Assembly: GCF_017086465.1 (NCBI RefSeq)
Contig: NZ_CP070961.1
Coordinates: 2,232,001-2,296,000 of the forward strand
Direction of reading: 5' to 3'
DNA: 64,000 nt
Origin: Nocardioides sp. zg-1228
Lineage (GTDB): Bacteria > Actinomycetota > Actinomycetes > Propionibacteriales > Nocardioidaceae
Positions 55,751 to 63,703 of this stretch are shown here, one piece after another. Numbering within the stretch: the first letter of the stretch is position 1; the number at the start of each line of letters is the position of its first letter. A program made the translations under genes and the position numbers. Below the pieces are notes generated by a model. It was not told the origin of the DNA. It made no database searches and was given only the letters and a program-made list of their open reading frames with translations.

Positions 55751-56431
55751 ATGAGCACGCGAGAGCTGACCCTGGCCGACTTCGAGCAGACCGTGAGCGG
55801 TGAGGGCATCGTCCTCGTCGACTTCTGGGCCGCCTGGTGCGGACCGTGCCGGCAGTTCGCCCCCGTCTACGAGAAGGCGTCGGAGGACAACCCCGACATC
55901 GTCTTCGGCAAGGTCGACACCGAGGCCGAGCAGCAGCTGGCGCAGATGGCCGCGATCACCTCGATCCCGACCCTGATGCTGTTCCGCGACGGGATCCTGC
56001 TCTTCAACCAGGCCGGCGCGCTGCCGCCGCAGGCCCTCGCCGGGGTGATCGAGCAGGCCCGCGGCCTCGACATGGACGCCGTACGCCAGGAGGTCGCCGC
56101 CGCGCAGGAGGCCGCCGCCGACGGACCGCAGGACGAGGTGGGTCTCGACGAGTTCGCCGCCGCCCACAGCCAGGGGGCGTTCGTCCTCGACGTCCGCGAG
56201 GACGACGAGTACGCCGGCGGTCACGTGCCCGGGGCCACGCACACCGCGATGAACGACGTCCCCGCCCACGTCGCCGAGCTGCCGCGCGACCGGCCCGTCT
56301 TCGTGATCTGCCAGTCCGGCGGCCGGAGCCGCCAGGTGGTCGACCACCTGCGAGCCCAGGGCGTCCCGGCGATCAACGTGGCGGGCGGCACCGGGGGCTG
56401 GGCGCAGCGCGGCTGGCCGCTCGAGCGCTGA
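55751..56431 (+). CDS. Thioredoxin-rhodanese fusion protein
   Basis: 226 residues in two domains. Residues 1-105 are thioredoxin with WCGPC (29-33) and cis-Pro in SIPTLMLF. Residues 125-226 are rhodanese with active-site loop CQSGGRSR (Cys187). A Glu/Ala linker joins them. It could transfer or reduce persulfides, with the MBL enzyme upstream as partner; that pairing is inference. A GGAGG site precedes the ATG. Confidence 0.9.
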   Translation: MSTRELTLADFEQTVSGEGIVLVDFWAAWCGPCRQFAPVYEKASEDNPDIVFGKVDTEAEQQLAQMAAITSIPTLMLFRDGILLFNQAGALPPQALAGVIEQARGLDMDAVRQEVAAAQEAAADGPQDEVGLDEFAAAHSQGAFVLDVREDDEYAGGHVPGATHTAMNDVPAHVAELPRDRPVFVICQSGGRSRQVVDHLRAQGVPAINVAGGTGGWAQRGWPLER

Positions 56432-56461
56432 CGCGCCCGCTCGGGAGTGCGGGCGCCGGGC

Positions 56462-57025
56462 TCAGAGCATCCGGCGCAGGATCACCGGGCGCAGGTTGGT
56501 GGACAGGTGCGCCGCCAGGGCGGTGAAGAACGCCACATGCGCCCCGATGTGGAGGGGCAGCCAGGCGTCGTCCCCGGTGCCGACGAGCAACAGTCCGCTC
56601 AGCGGCACGAGGACCAGCAGCACCAGGAGGGCGCGCTCGGTCCAGTGGACCAGGCGCCGCTGGCGCGTGGAGAGGTGGTCCGACCACGGCGGGAGACCGG
56701 CCACCCGTCGCCACAGCGGGCGTACGACACCGAGCAGCAGGACGGTCATCCCGAGGCCGAGGTGCAGCTCCGCCAGGTCGAGCCCGCCGCCGAGCAGGTC
56801 GTAGTCGTCGGCGCGCGCCTCGCACGCCTCCTCGAGCCGGTCGAACCGCTCCTCCTCCGCGTCGGTGGTGTCGCCGCCGCTGCGGTCCTCCCCCGACGGG
56901 TCGCAGTCGCCGTCGAGGTCGAGGGCGTAGCCGACGGCGAACTGCGCCGCCACGGCCAGCACCGTCAGCCAGTGCAGCACCTTCTGGGAGGCCCGGTAGC
57001 CGCGCGCCGGTGCGGTCGTCGTCAC
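56462..57025 (-). CDS. Cytochrome b561-like membrane protein
   Basis: 187 residues with four hydrophobic segments. His in KVLHWLT, ELHLGLGM, LVHWTERALL and PLHIGAHVAFF give the paired heme-ligand pattern of bacterial cytochrome b561. An acidic loop (about 38-75, rich in Asp/Glu) separates the first two helices. It may carry electrons across the membrane; the partner is unknown. TAGCAT lies six bases before the GTG, so it is probably leaderless. Confidence 0.78.
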   Translation of the reverse strand: MTTTAPARGYRASQKVLHWLTVLAVAAQFAVGYALDLDGDCDPSGEDRSGGDTTDAEEERFDRLEEACEARADDYDLLGGGLDLAELHLGLGMTVLLLGVVRPLWRRVAGLPPWSDHLSTRQRRLVHWTERALLVLLVLVPLSGLLLVGTGDDAWLPLHIGAHVAFFTALAAHLSTNLRPVILRRML

Positions 57026-57031
57026 GTCGCG

Positions 57032-57037
57032 ATGCTA
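57032..57037 (-). promoter_or_regulatory. -10 box of the cytochrome b561-like gene
   Basis: TAGCAT (57037-57032), six bases before GTG 57025. Confidence 0.5.
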
Positions 57038-57075
57038 GGTGCTCGGCGGCGCGTGGGAGCCCTGCCGCGGTGGGA

Positions 57076-57081
57076 TAGCCT
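57076..57081 (+). promoter_or_regulatory. -10 box of first sulfotransferase gene
   Basis: TAGCCT, six bases before GTG 57088. The paralogue at 58480 has the same TAGCCTCGC context. Confidence 0.55.
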
Positions 57082-57087
57082 CGCCGC

Positions 57088-57729
57088 GTGCTGATCAGCG
57101 ACTCGCGCAAGGTGCTCTTCGTCCACGTCCCCAAGACGGGCGGCGTGTCGGTCGAGGAGACCGTCAAGGAGGCCTGCCCCGACGCCCGCAAGGCGCGCGT
57201 CCCCATCGGCCGCCACGCGACGCTCGGCAAGATCATCAAGCACGAGCCGCAGGTGATCGACTACTGGACGTTCGGCTTCGTGCGCAACCCGTGGGCGCGG
57301 ATGGTCTCGTGGTACTCGATGATCTCCGCCTGGGACCGTCGGCACGGCCCCCGCAGCGGCAAGCCGCAGGACGTCAAGCACCACTCGATGCGCGACGGCA
57401 ACGACATGTGGCGGGCCGCGGCCGCGTACTCCGGCTTCGACGAGTTCGTGATGCGCGGCACCGAGGAGCTGCCCCGCGTCGGCACGCCGCAGATCAAGTA
57501 CCTCCGCGCCCCCAAGCACGGGCGCGAGGTCGACTTCATCGGCCGCACCGAGAACTTCGTGCAGGACCTCCAGCGCGTGCAGGTGCAGCTCGGCCTCGAG
57601 CCGACGACGCCGCCGCACAAGAACAAGTCCAAGCACGGCACCTACCACGACTACTACACCGACGAGACGCGTCAGCGGGTCGCCGAGGTCTACGCCGAGG
57701 ACATCGAGCTCTTCGGCTACACCTACTGA
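57088..57729 (+). CDS. Sulfotransferase family 2 protein
   Basis: 213 residues from GTG. FVHVPKTGGVSV (11-22) is the PAPS 5'-phosphosulfate loop and FGFVRNPWARMVSWY (about 62-76) the 3'-phosphate site. No signal peptide, so cytosolic sulfation of a carbohydrate or lipid is likely. It is a close paralogue of the gene at 58480; its stop overlaps the opposed sulfotransferase at 57723 by seven bases. Confidence 0.85.
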   Translation: MLISDSRKVLFVHVPKTGGVSVEETVKEACPDARKARVPIGRHATLGKIIKHEPQVIDYWTFGFVRNPWARMVSWYSMISAWDRRHGPRSGKPQDVKHHSMRDGNDMWRAAAAYSGFDEFVMRGTEELPRVGTPQIKYLRAPKHGREVDFIGRTENFVQDLQRVQVQLGLEPTTPPHKNKSKHGTYHDYYTDETRQRVAEVYAEDIELFGYTY

Positions 57730-58385
57730 TCTCGCTGCTGACCCAGCGACTCCAGGCGGGTGCCGCGGGCGCCCGACCACACGCCGGCGTCGGCCAGGCG
57801 CCGCCACACCTCGTACTCCGGGGCGAAGTGGGCCACCAGCGCCTCGCGGGTGGCGAACCCGAGCTCGCCGTGCTCGGCGGACGAGGCGTTGCGCCGCTCG
57901 AACTCCAGCGGTCGGCCGATCCGCTCGGCGAACCACGACGTCCAGACGTCGGGACGCTCGACGGCGAGCACGTGGTCGACCGCGACGCTGCCCTGGGCGT
58001 GGATGAACCGCGCAGGGCGGCCCTTCGGCACGGGCGCCTCGTCGTCGCCGGCGAGGTAGTGGAGCGCGAACTCCTCGAAGGTCATCTCGGCCGTCGACTG
58101 CCGGCTGTCCTCGCGGGCCCGGTAGCGCCACCACGACTCCAGCCAGGCGACCGGCTCGCGGAACATGGTGACCAGGTCGTAGGACTCGCGTGGGTGCCCC
58201 TGCGCGGCGAGCTCGTGCGCCTTGGTGTGGACGAAGCCGCGGGCCGGGAGGTGCTTGCGGCCCGGCGGCGAGCCGACGACCTCGGTGGCGTACGGCGACA
58301 GAGTCCGCTCGAGCGACGTGCTCGCGGTCTTGGGCAGGGCGAGGAGCACGAAGTCCCGGCCCGGCCCGAGCTCGAGGAACGTCAT
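57723..58385 (-). CDS. Sulfotransferase, divergent member
   Basis: 220 residues from ATG 58385 (MTFLELGPGRDFVLLALPKT). ALPKTASTSLERTL is the 5'-phosphosulfate loop and MFREPVAWLESWWRYRA the 3'-phosphate motif. It differs clearly from the two paralogues on either side. It lies between them on the opposite strand, convergent with the first and divergent from the second. The acceptor is unknown. Confidence 0.82.
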   Translation of the reverse strand: MTFLELGPGRDFVLLALPKTASTSLERTLSPYATEVVGSPPGRKHLPARGFVHTKAHELAAQGHPRESYDLVTMFREPVAWLESWWRYRAREDSRQSTAEMTFEEFALHYLAGDDEAPVPKGRPARFIHAQGSVAVDHVLAVERPDVWTSWFAERIGRPLEFERRNASSAEHGELGFATREALVAHFAPEYEVWRRLADAGVWSGARGTRLESLGQQRDQ

Positions 58386-58466
58386 CACGCGTCGATCATC
58401 GCGCATCCCGAAGCGCCGCGGCCGGGTGGCCCGGATGCAGGCGCGGGCTGCCACAGGTGCGTCGGC

Positions 58467-58472
58467 TAGCCT
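58467..58472 (+). promoter_or_regulatory. -10 box of third sulfotransferase gene
   Basis: TAGCCT, seven bases before GTG 58480. Confidence 0.55.
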
Positions 58473-58479
58473 CGCGCCC

Positions 58480-59124
58480 GTGCTGATCTCCGACACCAGG
58501 CGCGCCCTGTTCGTGCACGTGCCGAAGACCGGCGGGGTCTCGGTCGGGGTCGTGTTCGAGCGCTGCTGCCCCGACGCGCGGAGCAAGGCGCCCGGCGTAC
58601 GTCCCCCGCTCGGCCGGCACGCGCCGTACGCCCGCATCCTGCGCGCCGAGCCCCAGACGGCCGACTACTGGTCGTTCGCGTTCGTGCGCAACCCGTGGGC
58701 GCGGATGGTCTCGTGGTGGTCGATGATCCAGGACTGGGACCGCGAGTGGGGCCCGTCGAGCGGCCGGCCGCAGGGACCCGAGGCCACCCGGATGCGCGGC
58801 AACGAGATGTGGCGTGCGGCCGCCGCGTACTCGGGCTTCGAGGAGTTCGTGCTGCGGGGCACCACCGAGCTCCCGCGGGTCGGCCGGCCGCAGGTGGACT
58901 ACCTGCGCGCGCCCGGCCGGGAGGTCGACTTCGTGGGACGCACCGAGTCCTTCGCCGACGACCTCGCCGAGGTCGAGCGCCGACTCGGCGGCGAGCCGGT
59001 CCACGTGCCGCACCGCAACAAGTCCCCGCACGGCAGCTACCGCGACTACTACACCGACGCGACCCGGGCGAAGGTCGCCGAGGTCTACGCCCCCGACCTC
59101 GAGGCGTTCGGCTACACGTTCTGA
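58480..59124 (+). CDS. Sulfotransferase family 2 protein, paralogue of 57088
   Basis: 214 residues from GTG 58480 (MLISDTRRALFVHVPKTGGV). The same two PAPS motifs as the first copy (FVHVPKTGGVSV, FAFVRNPWARMVSWW), the shared MWRAAAAYSGF segment and the same C-terminal HRNKSPHGSYRDYYTDATR pattern show a tandem duplication with divergence. It probably works in the same modification pathway. No PAPS-forming genes are in the window. Confidence 0.85.
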   Translation: MLISDTRRALFVHVPKTGGVSVGVVFERCCPDARSKAPGVRPPLGRHAPYARILRAEPQTADYWSFAFVRNPWARMVSWWSMIQDWDREWGPSSGRPQGPEATRMRGNEMWRAAAAYSGFEEFVLRGTTELPRVGRPQVDYLRAPGREVDFVGRTESFADDLAEVERRLGGEPVHVPHRNKSPHGSYRDYYTDATRAKVAEVYAPDLEAFGYTF

Positions 59125-59239
59125 CACCTCTCCGCGCTCCGCGCTCAGGCGACGGACCCGCGCGTTCGCTGCGGCGTCCTGGGTTCACCGACGGCGAGTG
59201 CGGGCGCGACAAATGGCATGCCACGTCTCGCTCGGACAG

Positions 59240-59245
59240 TACGGT
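59240..59245 (+). promoter_or_regulatory. -10 box of leaderless DinB gene
   Basis: TACGGT, seven bases before ATG 59253. Confidence 0.45.
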
Positions 59246-59252
59246 CGCACCC

Positions 59253-59783
59253 ATGACGATCGAGCGCACCGATCCGCCCCTGGCCGCCGACGAGGCCGAC
59301 ATGCTGGTGGCCTACCTCGACTACCACCGAGACACCCTCCGGATGAAGGTCGACGGGCTGACCGCCGACCAGCTGCGACGGACCCATCCGCCGTCGACGC
59401 TCACACTGGGTGGACTGCTCAAGCACGTGGCCCTCAACGAGGCGCACTGGTTCGGCTTCGTGCTGCACGGGCGGCCGCTGGGACAGCCGTGGGACTCCGC
59501 GGACTGGGATGCCGACCCCGACTGGGAGCTCCGCTCGGCGAGGGACGACAGTCCCGAGGAGCTGCGTCGACTCATGGATGACGCAGTCGCCCAGGCGCGT
59601 CGTGACATCGATGACGCCCTCCGGCTGGGCGGGCTCGGCCAGCCGGCCGTGACCCCGAGCCGTCGTGAGGGCGGGCAGTTCACCCTGCGCTGGATCATGC
59701 TGCACATGCTCGAGGAGTACGCCCGGCACAACGGACACGCCGATCTCATCCGCGAGTCGATCGACGGTGCCACCGGCGAGTGA
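59253..59783 (+). CDS. DinB-like / DUF664 protein
   Basis: 176 residues. LGGLLKHVALNEAHWFGFVL, near the N-terminal third, and LHMLEEYARHNGHADLIRES at the end supply the His triad of the DUF664/DinB fold. It is likely a metal-dependent thiol-transferase relative of unknown substrate. It is only distantly similar to the member at 5646. The message is probably leaderless. Confidence 0.88.
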   Translation: MTIERTDPPLAADEADMLVAYLDYHRDTLRMKVDGLTADQLRRTHPPSTLTLGGLLKHVALNEAHWFGFVLHGRPLGQPWDSADWDADPDWELRSARDDSPEELRRLMDDAVAQARRDIDDALRLGGLGQPAVTPSRREGGQFTLRWIMLHMLEEYARHNGHADLIRESIDGATGE

Positions 59784-59944
59784 CCGCGCCCGGCAGCGTC
59801 ACGCTTGTGGGCATCGGTTCCCGGGGGGTCGCCGTAGGAGCTGTGCTGGAGCTCTTCGCGGAGCGGGCTGTCGTGGGCCGGAGGACACGGTCGGGCGCGC
59901 CTCAGCGCCTGTGGAGACGTAGAGCGGCTGTCGGTGGTTCGCCG

Positions 59945-59965
59945 TAGAATCGAACACATGATCGA
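59945..59965. promoter_or_regulatory. -10 box and LexA-like site at the DUF222/HNH start
   Basis: TAGAAT (59945-59950) lies seven bases before ATG 59958. TCGAAC-ACAT-GATCGA (59950-59965) matches the LexA consensus at 11 of 12 fixed positions and covers the start codon, so SOS control is likely. Confidence 0.7.
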
Positions 59966-61382
59966 GACGCTGACGGGACCGGAGGTGGGTGGGGTCGTGG
60001 ACCTCACCGCCGGTGGCCTGCTTGCGCTCGCGCGGGAGCGCAAGGCTGCCGAGGAGCGCGCCGCGGCCGATCTGCTCGAGGTGGCTGCGCGGTGGGCTGA
60101 CCTGCACCCGCCGGAGTCGATCCACCACGCGGCGTCGTTCACCGTGCCCGGCTGTGAGCACGAGGAGCCCATCGCGGGCGAGGGCACGCCGCTGGTCGCG
60201 GAGTTCTGCGTGGCCGAGCTCGGGGGCGTGCTCGGGATCTCGACGACCTCAGCGAAGCGGCTCATCGGCCACGCTTTGGAGCTGCGCCACCGGCTGCCGC
60301 GGTTGTGGGCGCAGGTCCACGCCGGCAGGGTGCCGGCGTGGCGGGCGCGGGCGGTCGCGGAGGTCACGATCCACGCGGCACCGTCGCTGAGCATCGAGGC
60401 GGCGGCGTTCGTGGACGCGCAGGTGGCCGCCGTCGCCGGCCGCATCGGGCCGGCCCAGCTCGACCGGCTGGTCGCCGAGACCATCAAGCGCTTCGACCTC
60501 GCTGTGCCGGACCGGTCGGCCGATCCGGAGGACGGCTACCTCGACGTCGACCCGCGTCACGCGACGCTCCACGACCAGCACGTGCACTTCGCCGGCACCA
60601 TGCGGTTCGAGGCCGAGCTCGACCTCGCCGACGCCCTCGACCTCGACCGCGCGCTCGCGCACGGCGCCGCGACCCTGGCCGCGCTCGGCTCACCCGAGCC
60701 GCTCGACGCGCGACGGGCCGCAGCCCTCGGTGACCTCGCCCGCACCCAGACCGCCCTCGACCTCCACCACCAGGGCACCCGGACCACCACAGCGACGCGG
60801 ACCGATGACGGCCTGCCGGTCGCGCGGGAGGTCGTGCTCCACGCTCACCTCGACGCCACGATCTGCGACACCACCGTGTTCGGTCCGACCGGCCGGTTGG
60901 AGGAGGGCCAGCGGCTCGTCCTGCTCGACCAGGTCAAGGACTGGTGCGCCGACTCGCGCACGAAGGTCACGATCAGGCCGGTCATCGACCTCAATGCCCA
61001 CCTCACCGCGCCCGGCTACGCGATCCCCGACCGGATCCGGGAGCAAGTCGTTCTGAGGGACCGCACCTGCGTGTTCCCGTGGTGCACCCGCCCCGCCCGC
61101 GGCTGCGACATCGACCACGTCACCGAGTTCGACCACGACGCCGCCGCGGACGGGAGACCGCAGCCCGGGCCGACGGCTACGCAGAATCTCGCCGCCCTGT
61201 GCCGGTCGCACCACCGGCTCAAGACCCACACCGCCTGGCGCTACGCGACGGTCGGGCCGGGCGCATTCGAGTGGACCAGCCCCCACGGCCACCGCTACCG
61301 CCGCGACCCCACCGGCACCACCCGGATCGACGAGGCAGAGACGGCCGCACCGCCGGGCATCCCCCACCCCCGCCGACCATGA
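59958..61382 (+). CDS. DUF222/HNH endonuclease (13E12 repeat family)
   Basis: 474 residues. The N-terminal DUF222 helical region (AELGGVLGISTTSAKRLIGH, then RVPAWRARAVAEV) precedes a C-terminal HNH nuclease: CVFPWCTRPARGCDIDHVTE and NLAALCRSHHRLKTH, with zinc Cys pairs. This family is numerous in actinobacteria, and 13E12 copies in M. tuberculosis are known LexA targets; the biological role is unsettled. An in-frame GTG at 59934 precedes the -10 box and is unlikely. Confidence 0.92.
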   Translation: MIETLTGPEVGGVVDLTAGGLLALARERKAAEERAAADLLEVAARWADLHPPESIHHAASFTVPGCEHEEPIAGEGTPLVAEFCVAELGGVLGISTTSAKRLIGHALELRHRLPRLWAQVHAGRVPAWRARAVAEVTIHAAPSLSIEAAAFVDAQVAAVAGRIGPAQLDRLVAETIKRFDLAVPDRSADPEDGYLDVDPRHATLHDQHVHFAGTMRFEAELDLADALDLDRALAHGAATLAALGSPEPLDARRAAALGDLARTQTALDLHHQGTRTTTATRTDDGLPVAREVVLHAHLDATICDTTVFGPTGRLEEGQRLVLLDQVKDWCADSRTKVTIRPVIDLNAHLTAPGYAIPDRIREQVVLRDRTCVFPWCTRPARGCDIDHVTEFDHDAAADGRPQPGPTATQNLAALCRSHHRLKTHTAWRYATVGPGAFEWTSPHGHRYRRDPTGTTRIDEAETAAPPGIPHPRRP

Positions 61383-61571
61383 CCCCGCCCCTCACCCCGC
61401 CACCCACCCGGTAGCGGGGCCACCGGCACGTCTCGGTGCGAGCGAGCGGCGCCCTGCCGTCCTCGCCGGAGGGGACCCGCGGCTCCAGTTGCGCTCGAGG
61501 AGGCCACGCACGCCCCTCCCCCGGCGACGCCCCCTGCCCGACAACCACGGCGCGAGTCCCCCGCGCGCCGC

Positions 61572-61577
61572 TACGCT
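61572..61577 (+). promoter_or_regulatory. -10 box of leaderless GNAT gene
   Basis: TACGCT, six bases before ATG 61584. The rest of 61383-61571 shows only short GC-rich inverted repeats. Confidence 0.5.
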
Positions 61578-61583
61578 CCGGCC

Positions 61584-62006
61584 ATGCGAGACGCACAGAT
61601 CCTGATCGGCAAGGAGGACCCGGCCCTCGACCAGCGACTCAACGACGAGCTGGACCGCTACAACGCTGCCGCGACCGCGGACGTTGCTCCCGCCGTCGAG
61701 CTCACCGTCAAGGTCGAGCAGGACGGCGAGCTGATGGCGGGGGTCTCGGGCTGGACCTGGGGACAGGCCGCCGGGATCGGTCTGACGTGGGTGCACGAGG
61801 ACCAGCGGGGAACCGGTGTCGGCGCCAGGGCGCTGGCGGCGTTCGAGCACGAGGCCGTCGAGCGAGGCTGCACGCACGTCTTCGTCACGTCGTTCACCTT
61901 CCAGGCTCCGGCGTTCTACCAGCGGCTCGGCTACGAGGAGATCTTCCGCTGGGAGTCGGTGCCGACGCCCGGCCGGGACGACGTGCACCTGCGCAAGCAG
62001 CTCTGA
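61584..62006 (+). CDS. GNAT family N-acetyltransferase
   Basis: 140 residues, one GNAT domain. VHEDQRGTGVGARALAAFEH is the acetyl-CoA binding motif A, and FYQRLGYEEIFRWE the C-terminal motif B. It transfers an acetyl group to an amine of unknown identity. Its N-terminal half is short, as in the small soluble members. Confidence 0.88.
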   Translation: MRDAQILIGKEDPALDQRLNDELDRYNAAATADVAPAVELTVKVEQDGELMAGVSGWTWGQAAGIGLTWVHEDQRGTGVGARALAAFEHEAVERGCTHVFVTSFTFQAPAFYQRLGYEEIFRWESVPTPGRDDVHLRKQL

Positions 62007-62033
62007 GGCGCCGCGACCGAGGCCGGGCCCGGC

Positions 62034-62927
62034 TCACCCGTCGAGCGAGGCGATGAGCCGCCGCACGGTCTGCAGCGCGCCGCGCGAGGTCTCGGGGGCG
62101 GTGTCGCGGTAGTAGGTCCAGGCGCTGATGGCGGGGGCGAGCGCGAAGCCACGGGCACGGCGGTAGGCGGCCTCGTCGAGCCCGACGCTCTCGCGGTAGA
62201 GCCCGGCGGCCGACGACGGGACGTAGCCCCACATCGCGTTGAGCTCGATCGCGGGGTCACCGCGCCCGGCGGCGCCCCAGTCGATCACCGCGACCAGGCG
62301 GCCGTCGCGCACCAGCAGGTTGCCGTCGTGCAGGTCGGCGTGGAACCAGCACGGCTCGCCGTCGTGCGCCGGCGCCGCCAGCGCGTCCTCCCAGACGGCG
62401 AGCACCGCGTCGCGGGAGACCGCACCGGCGTCGGCCCGGGCGGTCCACTCCCGCACCCAGGCGTCGAGGGCTGCCAGCGGGGCACCGCGTCCCTCGGTCT
62501 TGACCGGGGCGTCCATGCCCGGGACGGCGCGACAGGCTCGCACGAACGTGCCGAGCTCGACCGCCCACCGCTCCGGGTCGTAGGTGGCCTCCGTCGGCGT
62601 CGTGCCCTCGATCCATGGCACGACGGTCCACGGCCACGGGAAGCCCTCACCCGGCTCCCCCAGCGCGACGGGCGCCGGGATCGCCACCGGCAGGTGCGGC
62701 GCCAGTCGCGGCAGCCACGTGTGCTCGAACGCCACCGTCGCGGCCGGTCCGGGGATCCGGGGCATCCGGACGAGCAGGTCCTCGCCGAGGCGGAAGAGCT
62801 GGTTGTCGGTGCCGACGGGCGGCAGCCGCCGCACCGGCAGCCCGGACCACTGCGGTAGCTGCTCGGCGACGAGTCGCCGTACGGTCTCGTCGTCGGCCAC
62901 GTGCTCATCGGCGTGCATCCCCGTCAT
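62034..62927 (-). CDS. Aminoglycoside phosphotransferase family protein
   Basis: 297 residues from ATG 62927. WFHADLHDGNLLV is the catalytic loop (H-x-D-x4-N) and VAVIDWGAAGRGDP the metal-binding segment; WTVVPWIEGTTP is the hinge. This resembles macrolide or aminoglycoside kinase-like enzymes of environmental actinobacteria, but the substrate is unknown. TACGTT lies eight bases before the ATG; ATG 62918 is an alternative. Confidence 0.88.
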   Translation of the reverse strand: MTGMHADEHVADDETVRRLVAEQLPQWSGLPVRRLPPVGTDNQLFRLGEDLLVRMPRIPGPAATVAFEHTWLPRLAPHLPVAIPAPVALGEPGEGFPWPWTVVPWIEGTTPTEATYDPERWAVELGTFVRACRAVPGMDAPVKTEGRGAPLAALDAWVREWTARADAGAVSRDAVLAVWEDALAAPAHDGEPCWFHADLHDGNLLVRDGRLVAVIDWGAAGRGDPAIELNAMWGYVPSSAAGLYRESVGLDEAAYRRARGFALAPAISAWTYYRDTAPETSRGALQTVRRLIASLDG

Positions 62928-62960
62928 CGGTGACGAACGTAGTGCGCGAGCTCGTCCTCC

Positions 62961-62979
62961 GGTACCGACTTTCGGTACC
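62961..62979. promoter_or_regulatory. Perfect palindrome between divergent genes
   Basis: GGTACCGA-CTT-TCGGTACC, 8-base arms and 3-base centre, 34 bases before the phosphotransferase and 61 before the DUF6518 gene. A TetR/MarR-type operator is inferred; no regulator gene is nearby. Confidence 0.5.
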
Positions 62980-63039
62980 CAGGTGCCGGGGTCGCCCGGA
63001 TCGGTGGAGCGGGCGCCCCGCCCCGTCGAGGATGGAGCC

Positions 63040-63645
63040 ATGAACCCCATGGCCCGATGGCCCCTGTCCGCACTCGTCGTCGTGGCCGGCAGCCTGGTGC
63101 TGGGCGGGCTGACGTCGTGGGCGCAAGGCTTCCTGCCCGACGCGTTGTCGTCGTTCGCCAACTCGCCGTCCGGCTGGACGGTGCTGACCGCGTCGATGAT
63201 CGTCGCGGTCCGACCGACCGTGGCCGCGGGCGCGGTGCTCGGGGTGGTGTCCTTCGTCAGCCTCGTCCTGGGCTACACGGTCGCCTCCGAGCTGCGCGGG
63301 CTCGCCTACGACCCGCTGTTCTGGAGCCTGGTGGGTGTGGTCGCCGGCCCGTTCGTCGGCGCCGCCGCGGCCGCGGTCGTCGGAGGCCACGCCGTCCGTG
63401 CGGCGCTCGGCGCCGGCGCGCTGGCGGGTGCGCTGGTCGCGGACGCGATCTACGGGCTGACGGTCGTCGGCGACACGACCAGCCCGGTCTACTGGCTGCT
63501 CTGCCTGGCCCTCGGCGTCGTCCTGCTCGGCGTGGTGGTCGTGCGGCTGCGCAGCCGGGTGGCGCTCACGACGCTCGCCGGCACCGCCGTCGCAGCCACC
63601 GGCGTGCTGGGCGCCGGCTACGCCGTGCTCAACGGGCTCGCCTGA
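63040..63645 (+). CDS. DUF6518-like integral membrane protein
   Basis: 201 residues from ATG 63040 after GGAG. About six to seven hydrophobic segments fill the protein; loops are short. The pattern LGGLTSWAQGFLPDALSSFA and NSPSGWTV near the N-terminus resembles DUF6518 proteins of actinobacteria. Function unknown. Confidence 0.65.
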   Translation: MNPMARWPLSALVVVAGSLVLGGLTSWAQGFLPDALSSFANSPSGWTVLTASMIVAVRPTVAAGAVLGVVSFVSLVLGYTVASELRGLAYDPLFWSLVGVVAGPFVGAAAAAVVGGHAVRAALGAGALAGALVADAIYGLTVVGDTTSPVYWLLCLALGVVLLGVVVVRLRSRVALTTLAGTAVAATGVLGAGYAVLNGLA

Positions 63646-63680
63646 CGCAGGGTTCGGTCGGCTCGCCGGACAGGGAGTGG

Positions 63681-63696
63681 TACCGACGAGTAACGT
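63681..63696 (+). promoter_or_regulatory. Leaderless promoter with shared operator core
   Basis: TAACGT (63691-63696) is seven bases before GTG 63704. TACCGACGAGTA (63681-63692) overlaps it and matches the operator core at the enoyl-CoA hydratase promoter at 11 of 12 positions. Confidence 0.5.
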
Positions 63697-63703
63697 ATGG
63701 CAC

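Noticed and set aside
57723..57729. Fusion of the first two sulfotransferases
   Set aside because: They lie on opposite strands; the seven-base overlap is a convergent stop overlap.
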